Shown here: piece by piece, positions 49,308-61,124 of the stretch
Numbering within the stretch: the first letter of the stretch is position 1
How the letters are laid out: each line of letters starts with the position of its first letter
Origin: Vermamoeba vermiformis
Lineage: Eukaryota; Tubulinea; Echinamoebida
DNA length: 64,000 bases
Reading direction: 5' to 3'
NCBI GenBank assembly: GCA_045837725.1
Contig: JBEWZL010000178.1
Coordinates: forward strand, 145,078 to 209,077
Notes under the pieces: generated by a model
What the model saw: the letters and a program-made list of their open reading frames with translations, nothing else
The model's database searches: none
What the model was told of the DNA's origin: nothing
Translations under genes and position numbers: made by a program

Positions 49308-50867
49308 TTACAACCATCCATGAGTCTGAGCCATGCGCTGGAACGCGTCTTTGGCCTCAGCCTCAGTATAATCTCGTTTGTTCATGAAATCCAATCGCGC
49401 GCCACCCTCGCACAACTGCGCTCTAATCGTCACTATTACAGACTCCATAGTAATAGCTACGACATGTTATTAGTATGATATGATAGACACCGTGGGCTAC
49501 TTCAAAACTTACCAGGGCTCCATCCTTTGTTCGTTAATAGCTCCGTGCAAATGGATCCGCCAATCGTCACATGACCAGTTCTATATACAAATCGAGGTCT
49601 AATCACTCGAATAAACGGCGGTGCAAAGGGAAATGACGAGGGGAACGTGATGTGCAACGTAATATGTTCCTAGTAACACTAGTATTGGTATCATGGAAAA
49701 GTAATATTTGCAGATCTGCTGAGCAGATCTAGATCCAGCAGACCATTCGAGCACGATACTTACAATATTCATTTTTTTCATGTCCTTGGATAAAGGCTCG
49801 GACTTATCAAAGTCGAAAAACCGCAGTTCCCAGTGATAAATATTGTCGTCAACTGGCTCGACTGAATAACCCTTCAAACGATCATTAATAAAGGTCCAAC
49901 CTCCATATATATATCGTATGTATATAGTACCTGTTTCTCGGGCTCTCCTTTCAATAAGTGCGTTAACTCCGCGTACAATCGTTCGGTCGCCTTTCCAGTG
50001 CTGTTCTTTGGCACCAATCCGCCGCCGTGAGAAGTCTTTGGTTTCTTCGGCATAAACTCCTATGCGATTGTTAGTCTCGTCTATATTAATAATAAGCTAT
50101 ATTTAGACTAGCCTTAGTGTCTCTAACTGATAATTCTTTGCCGCAACCATTGACCGGACACGCAATTTTGATGTCCGTAGCTACTTTGTCTTCAATATAA
50201 TTACGAATACAAGGCTTGCAGAACCTTAAGTATAGTATAATATATTAGGGCTTGTCGGCCTCATATTAAATATGACTTACTTATGCGAACACTCGTCTAA
50301 GATATAAATAGAATCAACGCTAAAGGTCTTGTTGCACTTTTGACACAAAATTTGTCCCGGTGACGACGAGGAAATTTGATTTTCTTCTTCAGCAGCGAGC
50401 ATTCGTGCATATTCTTCATCTGTCATTTCATCAGCTGATCGTTTTTTGCCTATTATACTGTTCGATTTTTCTTCTGTTTTAACCTACCGTAACCGAAGAA
50501 GTCAGCCGTATTTTCGCCAAGGTCTTTGTACTATGAACAATTTAGAATTAAATGCAAAAATAATTTTTAAATAAATGTAAATTATAATAAACAGCAAAGG
50601 TATGGCGTAAACTCGAACAAGAATTATTACTGAATTTTATTCGAAGAATAATATTTGTTATTATTGAACGAGTGCCTAATCCAGTATGTATTCGAGCAAA
50701 TATTATTAAAAAATAATATTTACCTCATTTGAACCTGAACCTTCAGATTCGTCGTCAAAAAGTGCTGCATCCAAATGTCCATCGCCGTCCAAGCATTTAT
50801 TAACGTGTGCTTCTAATTTGGACTCTAAAAACGTGCGACTACACACTGGACAAACAGCTGCGCTCAT
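49308..50867 (-). CDS. UBZ-RING-UBE2Q ubiquitin-conjugating enzyme fusion
   Basis: From the start (50865-50867): a UBZ4-like C2HC finger (CPVCSRTFLESKLEAHVNKC), an acidic linker, then a RING of the RBR RING1 kind with CQKCNKTFSV, ECSHKFCKPCIRNYI and ACPVNGCGKEL. A Lys-rich linker leads into a UBE2Q-type E2 fold: GYSVEPVDDNIYHWELRFFD, HITLHITFPSSFPFAPPFIR and the catalytic Cys in GGSICTELLTNEGW. It ends in the matching C-terminal helices with DYTEAEAKDAFQRMAQTHGW. About eight exons agree in phase, though one donor in the RING-E2 linker (near 50110) is atypical. The product should carry ubiquitin on its own E2 Cys and could act as a combined E2 and E3. Known UBE2Q proteins have an RWD-like N-terminus and no RING. 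Confidence 0.82.
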
Positions 50868-50990
50868 TATTGCAGTTGTGGTGATTAATTTGCGGGAACA
50901 AAAAAAAAAGGTGGATCTGAGTTCGTTTTTGCTTTGGACAGATTGGATCGATTAAGACTTGCTAATTACACTTTATATATGTAAGCTATA

Positions 50991-53702
50991 CTAACAGTTC
51001 TTGCCAAGATTAATTTGGTTGACAAATTCAAGATGTGGAGTGTCAGATTCGGTGCCATTGAAGTGGTGAAGCTCCAAGAGAATGATCTCATTGCGACCCT
51101 TCTTCAATAAAGGCCAAGGCACGTAATTAGTGACTTGCGGACCAGCGTTCCAATAACGACCCAAGTTGAATCCGTTCACCCAGATCACGCCCTTGACCCA
51201 CTTGCTCATATCCAAGAACGTATCAGCGACAGTATCAATATCGAGGTAGCCGCGCCAGAAGGTAGGCTCGTTAGTGCGGTCATTGTTGTCGTAACGTGGG
51301 CCAAATTTCTCGTTGATACTCGAGATCGGAGTTATGTCCGCGAGCGGCAATGAATACTGAGTGTAGTGGAATTGCCATTGACCATCAAGCTCGAAGGGCT
51401 AAATATAAAACATATGATTAGGATGCTATTGATGACCTATCATATTAAAAAAACTTACCAAAAGTAGGCCTTTACGCTCAGTTTCCATCGCGCTACCAAA
51501 ATTAATACGACCAGTGTTTTCAACTAAGAAAGAAAGTTGTTGACCCTAATATACCATATACATTAGCTACATCATCATTGCACGAGCGATAATTAACTTA
51601 CAGGTTTCTTGATCTGCAGTGGCACGTTGTTGCTCTTGGCATTACCACGCCAAACAGCGCCTTGATAATCACCGTCCAAAAAGACCTGAGCACGATCTTT
51701 CATGTTGGTGAAATAAAGAGACAAGTTCAAAGGCTGTTGACCAATAGCAGCCAACGTGGTCTGGTAGTAGATGAAGCCGTAGTACTGATTGAAATCTTCC
51801 ATTTGCTGCCAAAGATGCGTTAGATAAGAATAGACGTAGCATGTGCACGAGAAAACTTACAATAGGGAACGTGCTCTCAAGAGGAGGAGGGCTAAGGACG
51901 CTCAAAGTGGTCGGATCCAACAACTTGGCAACCTTGGAAACGCTAACACGACCGTAGGCCTTCTTAGGAGTAGGAGCAGGCAATTCAGGCTATAAAGTGT
52001 GCATAAAATTAGAGGTTGTGCTTCAAAAATTTGTGTTTAATACTTACCAAAGGATCGGTGTTGATCTGAGTGAAGATCTCCTTGAATAAATAGAACTTGA
52101 AGTTCAAATCACCAGCCTCGTTGATAGGTGCGTCTGTGCATCGCATGTTAATAAAAGAACAATAAACGGTCACGTAACGTACCATAATCATAGCTCGTAA
52201 CTTGCGGCGCGTAGTTGCCGTAGGTTCCATCTCCATTAGCGCCGGACATAAAACCAAAGCTAGTACCACCGTGGTACATGTACAAGTTAACAGAAGCGTT
52301 CCAAGAAAGCGTGTTAAGAAGAGTGATGGATGCCGAGATCGGATCACCAATATTGTGGCAACTGCCAGTCCAAGAGTCAAACCAACCAACCCTAGGGTAA
52401 AAAATAAACGATTTAGCAAGTTAACAACGAGACACGACGCAACAACAGGGCAAAAGAGCAAAAAAAATCGCTCCCACCTGGGTTCGAACCAGGGACCTTT
52501 CGGTTAACAGCCGAACGCTCTGCCGACTGAGCTATGGAAGCTTGTTGATTTTTGCGAAGCGACCTTTTTTGAGACTAGTCAGGTCTAGACAACTTACCAG
52601 TACTCGGTGTTGAACAGAGGACCAGTTGTTTGATAACGACGCAATGTCTTGAAGGTACCGTCAACGTCCGTACCAATACCGTAGTTGGCGGTCTTGACAA
52701 CTTCTTTGACTGCACCTCCTTGCAATTGTAGGTCGCTAATGCCGTTGGAAGAGAACAACACAGTCTCGATGCCATTGCTGCGCACGGTGTCGATGATGCC
52801 TTGCATGTACTTGTGGTCAGATCCGTAGCTGCCGTACTCGTTCTCAATTTGAACCAAGACGATAGGACCTCCCAAGTGGTATTGCAAGGGTTGAAGACGA
52901 GGCAACAAGGCGTTCAAGAATCGCTTAGTATAGAACATATACTGTTGATTGTCACAGCGCAAATGGACTTTGGGATCAGAAAGCAACCATCCAGGGAAGC
53001 CTCCAAACTCCCACTCTACGTACGATTAGCACAAATATATTAAACTCGAGCTATTACTAGTCTACGTACCAGCACAAATATAAGGAGGAGGACGAATGAT
53101 GACTAACAAGCCAACCTTCTGCGCGTATTGCACGAACTTGACAATGTCTAATCTGCCAGTGAAATCATAGCTATCAGCGTTCTTAGGTTGATGAAGATTC
53201 CACGAGACGTAAGTCTACGTTTGTTAATTCAAAATTAGTAAGGTGGATTTAGTCCCGTGTCTCTTCGGACACTTACCTCGACGGTATTCAATCCACCAGC
53301 CTTCATTTTAATTAATCGGTCCATCCATAATTCAGGGAGAGATCTGAAATAATGAAACGCGCCTATATATTTAAAATAATTAATTTTGAATTTCAAAAAG
53401 ATTTTTATTTTACCTGACAAAATTCTAAATGGCTTGCCATCCTTAGCCCATGAATTGCCCATCACCACGAAGGTTCTATTATTTACGGCAGGATTATTTT
53501 TGCCATAGACATAGTCGTAAGTCGGAGGAGCAAAATCTGCCAAAAACATTTAATTTATTAATATTTATCCACATAATTTGGGCACATAAAAATAAATATT
53601 AATTTAAAGACGTCATCGCATACCTTTGACTTTTAAACATCGCGCGACCGCAAAACTAGCCAGTAACACCGCTAGAAAACACAACAAATATGAGAGCCGC
53701 AT
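50991..53702 (-). CDS. Secreted/lysosomal GH35 beta-galactosidase
   Basis: The enzyme hydrolyses terminal beta-galactosides. The start at 53700-53702 gives a signal peptide (MRLSYLLCFLAVLLASFAVA). The GH35 core follows: ELWMDRLIKMKAGGLNTVET, WNLHQPK, VIIRPPPYICAEWEFGGFPG, and VLVQIENEYGSYG with the acid/base Glu. The nucleophile Glu is in FNTEYW. Jelly-roll parts follow (DRAQVFLDGDYQGAVWRGN, WVKGVIWVNGFNLGRYWNAG), ending NQINLGKNC. Length (~640 residues) fits GLB1-like enzymes, and all key residues are present. About ten exons. The intron at 52392-52597, between the FNTEYW exon and the next, contains tRNA-Asn on the same strand. Confidence 0.95.
52469..52541 (-). tRNA. tRNA-Asn(GTT) in a GH35 intron
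   Basis: This is a 73-base cloverleaf. Acceptor GCTTCCA pairs with TGGGAGC, with discriminator G. The D arm is TAGCTCAGTCGGCAGAGC. The anticodon stem TTCGG/CCGAA closes loop CTGTTAA, giving GTT. The T arm is CCTGGTTCGAACCCAGG. A TTTTTTT run follows on the minus strand. It lies in sense within a 206-base intron of the beta-galactosidase gene. Confidence 0.96.
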
Positions 53703-53913
53703 ACAAATATATGATATATAGTGATATATTTACAAACTTAATAGTAATGGGATGACGGAAAGTAGCAAAAAAAAAGGTCCGTCGGAAATTTCTGTCGAAT
53801 TGACCGGGTTGCAATTTACGAGCAGGTGCCCAAGGTTTTATTTACAATTAGTACGTTTAAGTAGACGTACATCAAATAAATTAACAAAACTATTAACAAT
53901 AAATAACAAGATC

Positions 53914-56900
53914 TTATTTCGCTTCGGTTTCCGCAGCTAGCTTTTCTAACTTCGCATCCAGCAAGTCGTAGATGACAGTAAGCTTTTCAGGCGATACGTT
54001 CTCTTTCTCCAAAATTGAAGGTACTTCTGATAACTTGCCATCGACCACCATTTTGTAGCATTCATCGACGAGCTTAGGTACATCCACGTTCTCGTTGTAG
54101 AGGACGCGAGGGCTGTTCGGTGAGTCAGTGCCCGCGGTACTGCTGCTCGCGCTGCTGATCTCATCCTCACTATCGTCATCGTAAGCCCAGTCAAAGTCCT
54201 CGTCCATGCCGCTGTTGGACGACACGTCAGATCGAGGTGAAGCCAAGTACTCGTCGACGTCATCAATGCTGCCATTTTGAGAAATCAAAGCTGACAAGAA
54301 AGAAGCGACATCTTGGTTGGTGTTCATGATCAAAGAAGAACGTCTCGGGGACATCATGTCAGTCGAGGTTGGTGAGGCAGGAGTGCTCTTAGTCTCTTCC
54401 TTATTGTTCGTGTTAGGGTTGACGGGGCCACGAGGGGATGACGGCGTGCTTGCGCTGGAAGCGCGAGTCAATAATTGTTGCTTCTGTTCGCGCAGTTGAC
54501 TCATCTGAGACTGGATCTTGTCGAGTTGTCGCAGCGATTGCTTTCGTGAATGAGTCTTTCCGGGCAACGAAGACATGCGTCTTTCGGCACCTTTAAAAGG
54601 AAATAATTCGATTAGACCACTAAAGAACACTAACAAATGGAGCTCATATCAACAAACTTACCTTTAGGTTTCTTGAGTCCGTGTTCTGTTTGTGATCGAT
54701 GAGGCTTTCTTTCTTTGGTAATATCCAACTTAGGCACGACGGAAGACTTGCGAGGTGATGCCTGTTAAAATTTGTTTAGTCAAAGTACTCCGATTTGATG
54801 TAGAGGTTACGCAAGCTTCTGGTGGATTGAAAAACTTACCTTAGCGCTATCTGGTGGTGACTCGTTTGTATTGCTGCCAGTGCTGGCTTGTTTTTTCAAA
54901 ACTGGAATTATTCTATTCTTATCCGAAGAGGTAGTGACGGCAGATGAGGAAGATCTCAAACGGCTAGCCGGATCTTTGTCCTTTGATGAATCAGAGCGAG
55001 GCGAATCTGTTGTTGTTTCAGAGGGTGAAGAAGAGAGCGGGCTTTCGCTGATTGGTCCAAAAATCTCTTTAGCCTGATTTGGAAAAATTGTCAGCATCCA
55101 GCCGAGTATCATTTCAAAATAGAAAATGAATTAATCCTGCCGTGCAATAAAAATGTCGCTTTTGATCCAAAACTTACGTGTTTTCGTTCTCCTCTCTTTT
55201 TCTGCAATTTATCGATCAAGATCGGATCCGTAATCTCTTTGTCTTTGCTATCAATCATGCTAGACTGCCTTCGGTGACCGCCTTCGCTGTTAATTCGCTC
55301 TCTTTCTTTCTTAATAAGGTTGCTAGCGTATCTTAAAGTACCAGTACGCAACGAGTTCTGGAATGCTTTGACTTGTTCTTGTTTCTTGGATTGTGGACCT
55401 TGGTCCTCTTCGCCAGGAAGCGGCTTATTCTAAATAGGACACAAAAATTAGTTTCTTGCAATTTTCCGGGCAGCGTAATCTTCGAGAATCGTACCAAGAA
55501 GATTTGTTCGTAATATGTTATAAGAGTATTCAGTACTCGAGAAGCAGGGACCATATCCATAAGAATTTGTTGAATAGAATTATCGCGAGACCGACTACAA
55601 TAAATCAATTGTTAGTAATCGCGTACTGGAGGCCAAATTTAAATTTTGACCGTCAAAGTTGAAAATTTGACTGTCAAATCCTCCGAGCAATCAATAAGAA
55701 TTTATTCTGTGTGAATCTCTTTTACGTAACGCGTGATTTACTGAGCTACTTACCTAATTAACGAAGGGGCGAAGATAGTGGCCAGGTTATTAGCGTCCAT
55801 CTTGTTCTTGCCGTGGTTTTGAACAACTTTGTGGAACAATCCAATCAGTGCCTGTGCCATATTAGTGATTAGAAAGGGCTCTAAGCAAGCGAGGATATCA
55901 TGCTTTCCACGAATTATTTAAATGCAACGTGTTTTTACCTCAGCAATAACTTTATGACCAGGCGGCAGTTGTTCCAGCGCTTGTCGAAGGCATTCGTGTT
56001 GCAAGAATGTATCAGCGATCTCTGTAACAGATATAATCAGTTAGAATCAGAAATAAACGTAAAAAGAGATGTTCCGCGGCACGATCACGCAGATGTCGGT
56101 ATTTACCGGTTGCTTTGAGGAAACTATCAGATATTTCGTATGTGAATAAAGGCTCGTCCATATCGATCAAAAATGACTTCAAAATGCCTGCTGCAAGATG
56201 CGGGTCCGTAACCGCCTTGTCGAACTTTGACGCCTTGCCTACGATAAATTTTTATTTTAATATTGTGCCACTGCCGATAATCTAACTGTTTATAATTTAC
56301 CTCTATCGAGCTCTTTTCTCATCGATTTAATAGCTCCAGCATCGCCAGGAATGCGAAAGATTCCTTCTACGGTCAATCCTGAAGTGTGATCAAAGATCAG
56401 ATGACATTCGGTGAAATAAATTAAGCTAGTATTTTGGTCATCGATAGCAGTAACATAGTATTATAAGATGTACTAAAAAGTTAGCGTAGAGATCGCGTGA
56501 CACACTTCACCGATCGCCGATTATTTTAAAGTCAGAAATTTCAACAAAAAACAGCGCTTCTAGTGTTTCATACGCGGCAAGTTAATATAACTCGTATGAA
56601 TTTAAAAGAATTGTTTGTAGCAAGTCGATAAGTAGTCATAACTTGGAAGCCTATCAAACGTGCCAACAACAAATCATTTTTGTGTTCGATAAAGCCAGCC
56701 GACCCGCGGCTATGGTTATATGATAGTGAGCAGTATTAACAAATTAACCTTTGTAAATAATTTGCAACAAAATCAAGAAAATCTTTGCATTACCTTTTTG
56801 TTCTAAAAATTTGATCGGACACGACACTGATGCAGGAAGTTGGGGCTTCAAAGGGTCAAAATCCTTCACCTACAACGACATAGAACGTTAATAATCAATT

Positions 56901-57030
56901 TTTAGACACTCGGACAAATTTAAAATTAAAACGATGCCGATCAACCGCATCCCAACGAAAAACTTGCCTTCTTCTTTGCCGCCTTTCTTGGCGTCTTCTT
57001 CGGCGTATTTCCAGATACTTTGAGGTACAT
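53914..57030 (-). CDS. RhoGAP-domain protein
   Basis: RhoGAPs switch off Rho/Rac GTPases. The start at 57028-57030 codes a basic leader (MYLKVSGNTPKKTPRKAAKK). The RhoGAP domain is then spread over about seven small exons: GLTVEGIFRIPGDAGAIKSM with the arginine finger (FR), GILKSFLIDMDEPLFTYEIS, LPPGHKVIAEALIGLFHKVV and NKMDANNLATIFAPSLIR with the conserved Asn. The rest is disordered Ser/Pro/Lys-rich sequence (PSETTTDSPRSDSSKDKDPA) and a short C-terminal helical part ending KLEKLAAETEAK. The first intron appears to use a GC donor (AAG/GCAAGT). It may oppose the pathway of the PAK-type kinase, but that link is only inferred. Confidence 0.85.
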
Positions 57031-57604
57031 GCTTGCTTTCGTGTTGTGTATACTGTACGACGAAATGCTAGTGACATAATCTTGGTGATTTTTTTGGCCG
57101 TTTTTTCGAACTCGAATTTTCGACGTTTTTTAGATTATTTTTCAACGTGGTGCCAAAAAAGCACTAATCCACTGTACCAACGTTATAGCCACATTTGGCT
57201 CGTACTTGACGAAGAAAGAACAAAAATAGAGTGCGATCCGAACCCCAAAAGCAATTTTTAAACCCGTTTAGAGCCATTGGCGATATTTGTTAAGTAATTA
57301 CGCATTAGCGTTATAAATTTGCCTTTTCTATCGTTCCGGAGATTGGCTTTGCGATAAAATTTAAAAAGATTCTGTGATCGAGCACGAAGAAAATTCAACA
57401 TGCAATTAAATAATATTAACCAGAATGTCATATATCTCCTCAAAAAGATGTAATATATGCCATTAGAATCGTACCCGATTATTATTCTTCTCAATTCTAA
57501 ATCCAGATCAACACCTGCGAATGCCACCTCCAAAGATTGGTATATTCGAGGAGGATCTCCAAATGAAGGGCCTTCATTAATATTTACAATTTTGTGGCTT
57601 CTTC
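57031..57604. other. Spacer between the RhoGAP start and the COG8 stop
   Basis: Both genes are on minus, so this holds the RhoGAP promoter and the COG8 3' end. Short ORFs on both strands (for example 57258-57533 minus) lack family features or sensible codon use. I see no RNA gene. Confidence 0.35.
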
Positions 57605-60600
57605 CTATTCTGACTTGTCGCTCGTTGAGGTTTCATTCGTGTTAGGATCGGGAACTTCAGAGCTCGTAGCAGCTTGTTCCGCTTGACCTTCATGCACGCT
57701 ATCGTTGGTACTAGGTGCCTCTTGTTGTTGGTTCGTATTTGTAGTATTTACAGCGGCCGTAGCATCTTCTTTAGGAGTCTGATCTTGATCTTGATCTGTG
57801 TTCGCTGGTGTCACTTGTCTCGAGCTATTATCTTCTTCATTTGTTGTCTCATTATTAGTACTAGGTGCTGGCTCGCCATTATTATCACCTTCAGCTTTAG
57901 CATTATTATTCTCTTCGTCCTTCAGTGGTTGAGATCCAGCGGTGTCGCTCGAGCCATTGCCGTTATTTTCTTGTAATTTCTTTTCTTCCAATAACAACTT
58001 CGTCAAGTTCTGTGGTGTAGGGCCGTAGAAGTCGATCAATTTGTTCGTCAGTTCCTCTGTAGCGATGAGTCTACGAGGACTGTCAAACAGTGAAACTACT
58101 GCTCGCGCAACAAACGGGATGAACTCTTCGCAAGTGACCTATCGAGTCTCGTTAATAAAAGATGGAAATATGAGTGCTAAGTGCCTACTCTACACAGCTC
58201 GGCGTAGCCTTTCTTGTCTTCAGGCTTAGCAGCGTTGATGACATTAACAGTCAGATCCACAACGTGGTTAAGTGCATTGAACAGAGCAGTGCTGATTGGT
58301 GTCTGCAAAGATTGAGGACAGCATTTGCGCAGTTCATTGAACGCTTGTAGAATGCTATTGAGTAACAGCGCTAACGGAACGTAGTCGATGAGGACACGAG
58401 GCGGCTGAAGCTTTGACGGATCCTCTGCACAAGTTAAATTAGGACCAATATCAGCTGCAAATACTAGATAGATCACAATAGACGTACCTTTTGTCGGAGT
58501 GACTGTTGGCGAAGGTGCAGAAAAAGATGAGTTCAGGGAGGCAGGTCCGCTGGATCTGACCACTTGTTAGAGCACGTGATACCTTTTGAAGGCAGTACTT
58601 ACGGTGTGTTTTGTGGCGGCGTAAACTTCTTGATGGTCATTGTAAACTGATCGACTCCAGTATGCAAAGTATTCAAAAACATGTCTAAAATACATTTCTC
58701 AAAGATGGGCACGAGCAGGGCTAAAATTTTTTTTGTTAATCATGTAATAGTGCAAATAATATATTGGTACCTCTAAAGTCAGCGCCAGCCTTGGATAAAG
58801 ATGAGCCCAAGTACATGCATTGGTTCATAATGTTCAAGATCGAGGAGCCGTCGGAAATTTGTGGCAAGTATCTGTGTGGAGTAAAGTTATAAACTGTCAT
58901 ATCAGTGGAGTATATAAATGCATATATATACACTTACTTCTTCAATATTTGAATAAAATCGCTGATTTTATGAACGAGCCAGCTGTACAAAATTCCTTCG
59001 TCCTAAAAAGGAAAACACGTGCATTGTGAGCACTAAGATGACAATATATTAATCCCTAGTATTATATCTTACCTCTTCAGTGGTACTACTCGAGTCCTCT
59101 TCACTATTTGTATCGAAGATAGTCTTATATTGCGTAATAATATCGAAATATTGAGCGCGGCAGGTATCGATCAACTTGCTCAACTAAGATCCAAAATTAA
59201 TGATTTATTCATATAATTAGAGTATTAATGATATATATAACGTTATTTAATATAGTTTTAAGCTACTTACGTAATTGTAAGCGTTGTTGGTCGGGATCAA
59301 GGACAAAGCATTTTGCATGCTAATGTCGCGGCATTGCAAGAAGCATACTCTAATCTCTCTATTATCATAGACTTGTAGTCTACTTAAATAGCCAATAGCA
59401 CGAGAACATTGCGCTAATTGCGTCGTTGTGCTCAATTGTTGATGGAGTTGCGCGATCATCATTTCTGTGGCTTTTTCAACATCGTCATACTAATATTAAT
59501 ATATAAGTACGTGTATAAAGTACTAATATGGTATATATTTCTATAAATGATAACGACTAGCTTACAATAAGTTTCAGCACTTTGACTTCCGGATGTGATT
59601 TGTACATTCGCGCGGCAAATTGTTTCAATTCAAGTGCTTCTTCATAATATTGACTCTATATATTTGTGTTATTAAAACGCACGAGGAATAAAATAACTAC
59701 ACAATTAAGTGCTATTCCGTACCTTAATACAGGTGTCGATCATTTGAGGCAGTTCCAACAATTCTAATAGTGTCGAGTGCTGTTTCAATGTCGTGTTGGC
59801 TGCTTTTCGTTTCGTTGAGATCTTGTTCGCTTGCGAGATAAAGTCCTAATAATACAAGCAAGTAAGCACAAAGATTCCGAGTACATCCGGACGGCGTTAC
59901 AAAGCAGATCCACGCTTAGTGTACATCTCATGATAGTCTATTTGATGGTTATGTATTGTATACGGGTACTTACTTGGCATGAGGCGTTTAAATCGGTTAA
60001 GTGATGCGTTGTTTTGTCGATCCCGCCTGAAACACCTGACAACTGAAAAAAAATACGTTAGACGATCTTCTACCAAATTTAAATAATATAGAATAGATAG
60101 TATGGGTGAGTTGGATTAGATATGACGGATAATATGAAAAAAGATGTTGATGGCTTGGAGGAAAAATTTACCTGGTTTCTGATCTCGCGAGTGCATTCAG
60201 AGGTTTGAATAAAAGTCTTATAATTCTTGAATGCTAAATCGTGCATTTCGCGTTGAATATGTTCGCGCTCAATAGCAAGTCGAGTAGGTTCTTCCGCGAC
60301 TTTGTCTAAACTGAATTGACTCAGATCTGCTAGATATCTCGTTGTTTCTGCTACATAATTTGTGTCTCGTAGCTTTTGTTCATCTGGAAGGAGAAAGCGG
60401 AGCAAACTGAAAGAAACTACGTCAGATCCGAAAATACAGAAATAAAATATCGCTTGAAAAAAATCCAAAAATAGTATTGCACCATACAATAAATATAAAT
60501 ATGGGCGTTAGACGTAAATATTGTATATGCTAATTTAAAATAAAAATTTTAAGCTCGAAATTGACAATTAACGCGCTTGATCTCTTTACGAACCTGCTTT

Positions 60601-60698
60601 CCGCAGAGGACCCTAATTATGGCGAATATTAACATCATATAAAGCTGGTTATTTAGTATCTTTAACCTACCTTCAGTTTCTGTTTGGTACTCCTGCAT
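57605..60698 (-). CDS. COG8, conserved oligomeric Golgi complex subunit 8
   Basis: COG8 is a lobe-B subunit of the COG tether for retrograde Golgi traffic. The start at 60696-60698 (MQEYQTETE) is followed by YVAETTRYLADLSQFSLDKV and the family hallmark MHDLAFKNYKTFIQTSECT. Later family stretches are AIGYLSRLQVYDNREIRVCF, CMYLGSSLSKAGADFRG, LIDYVPLALLLNSILQAFNE and PTPQNLTKLLLEEKKL. After the conserved part comes a ~125-residue Asn/Glu/Thr-rich low-complexity tail ending STSDKSE, longer than in animals and typical of the low-complexity tails seen in this genome. About 13 exons. Confidence 0.92.
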
Positions 60699-61124
60699 CT
60701 TGACTGACTAAAATTACCGCCTCAATTTTGATTCAAATACTCGACAAAACACAATAGGTCCACACAATAGCACCTTTCAATATTAATACAAATATTATAT
60801 TACAGCCCTAGTGTAATCAACTTCAAAAGGAGGAAGGTCGAGAGATCAAATAGACCGGCTTGAGCAGCTAAAAATTATTATTATCGGGTGAGGTCCTTTT
60901 TATTTGTTCATGAACGTTTTTATTATAGTACTACTATAGAGATGACAACCTGACAGTTCGTATTAATAATTGCAACTCGTTTGGATCTCGTAATTAAAGT
61001 TAATCCATGCGTAAAAATTGAAATTGTTTGCTCCGAGGACAAATTTCTGCGTCCTAAAAATTGTTCTATTTAATTAATTTCAAGCACCGTTAACCACACT
61101 TGGCTACTGCAACATCCGTTCGAG
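60699..61124. other. Divergent promoter spacer, COG8 and P450
   Basis: This is AT-rich sequence between two divergent starts, with no ORF of note. I see no RNA gene. It is probably a bidirectional promoter. Confidence 0.4.

Noticed and set aside
57258-57645. Overlapping ORFs on both strands between the RhoGAP and COG8 genes
   Set aside because: Neither has recognisable features. One overlaps the COG8 stop region in antisense.
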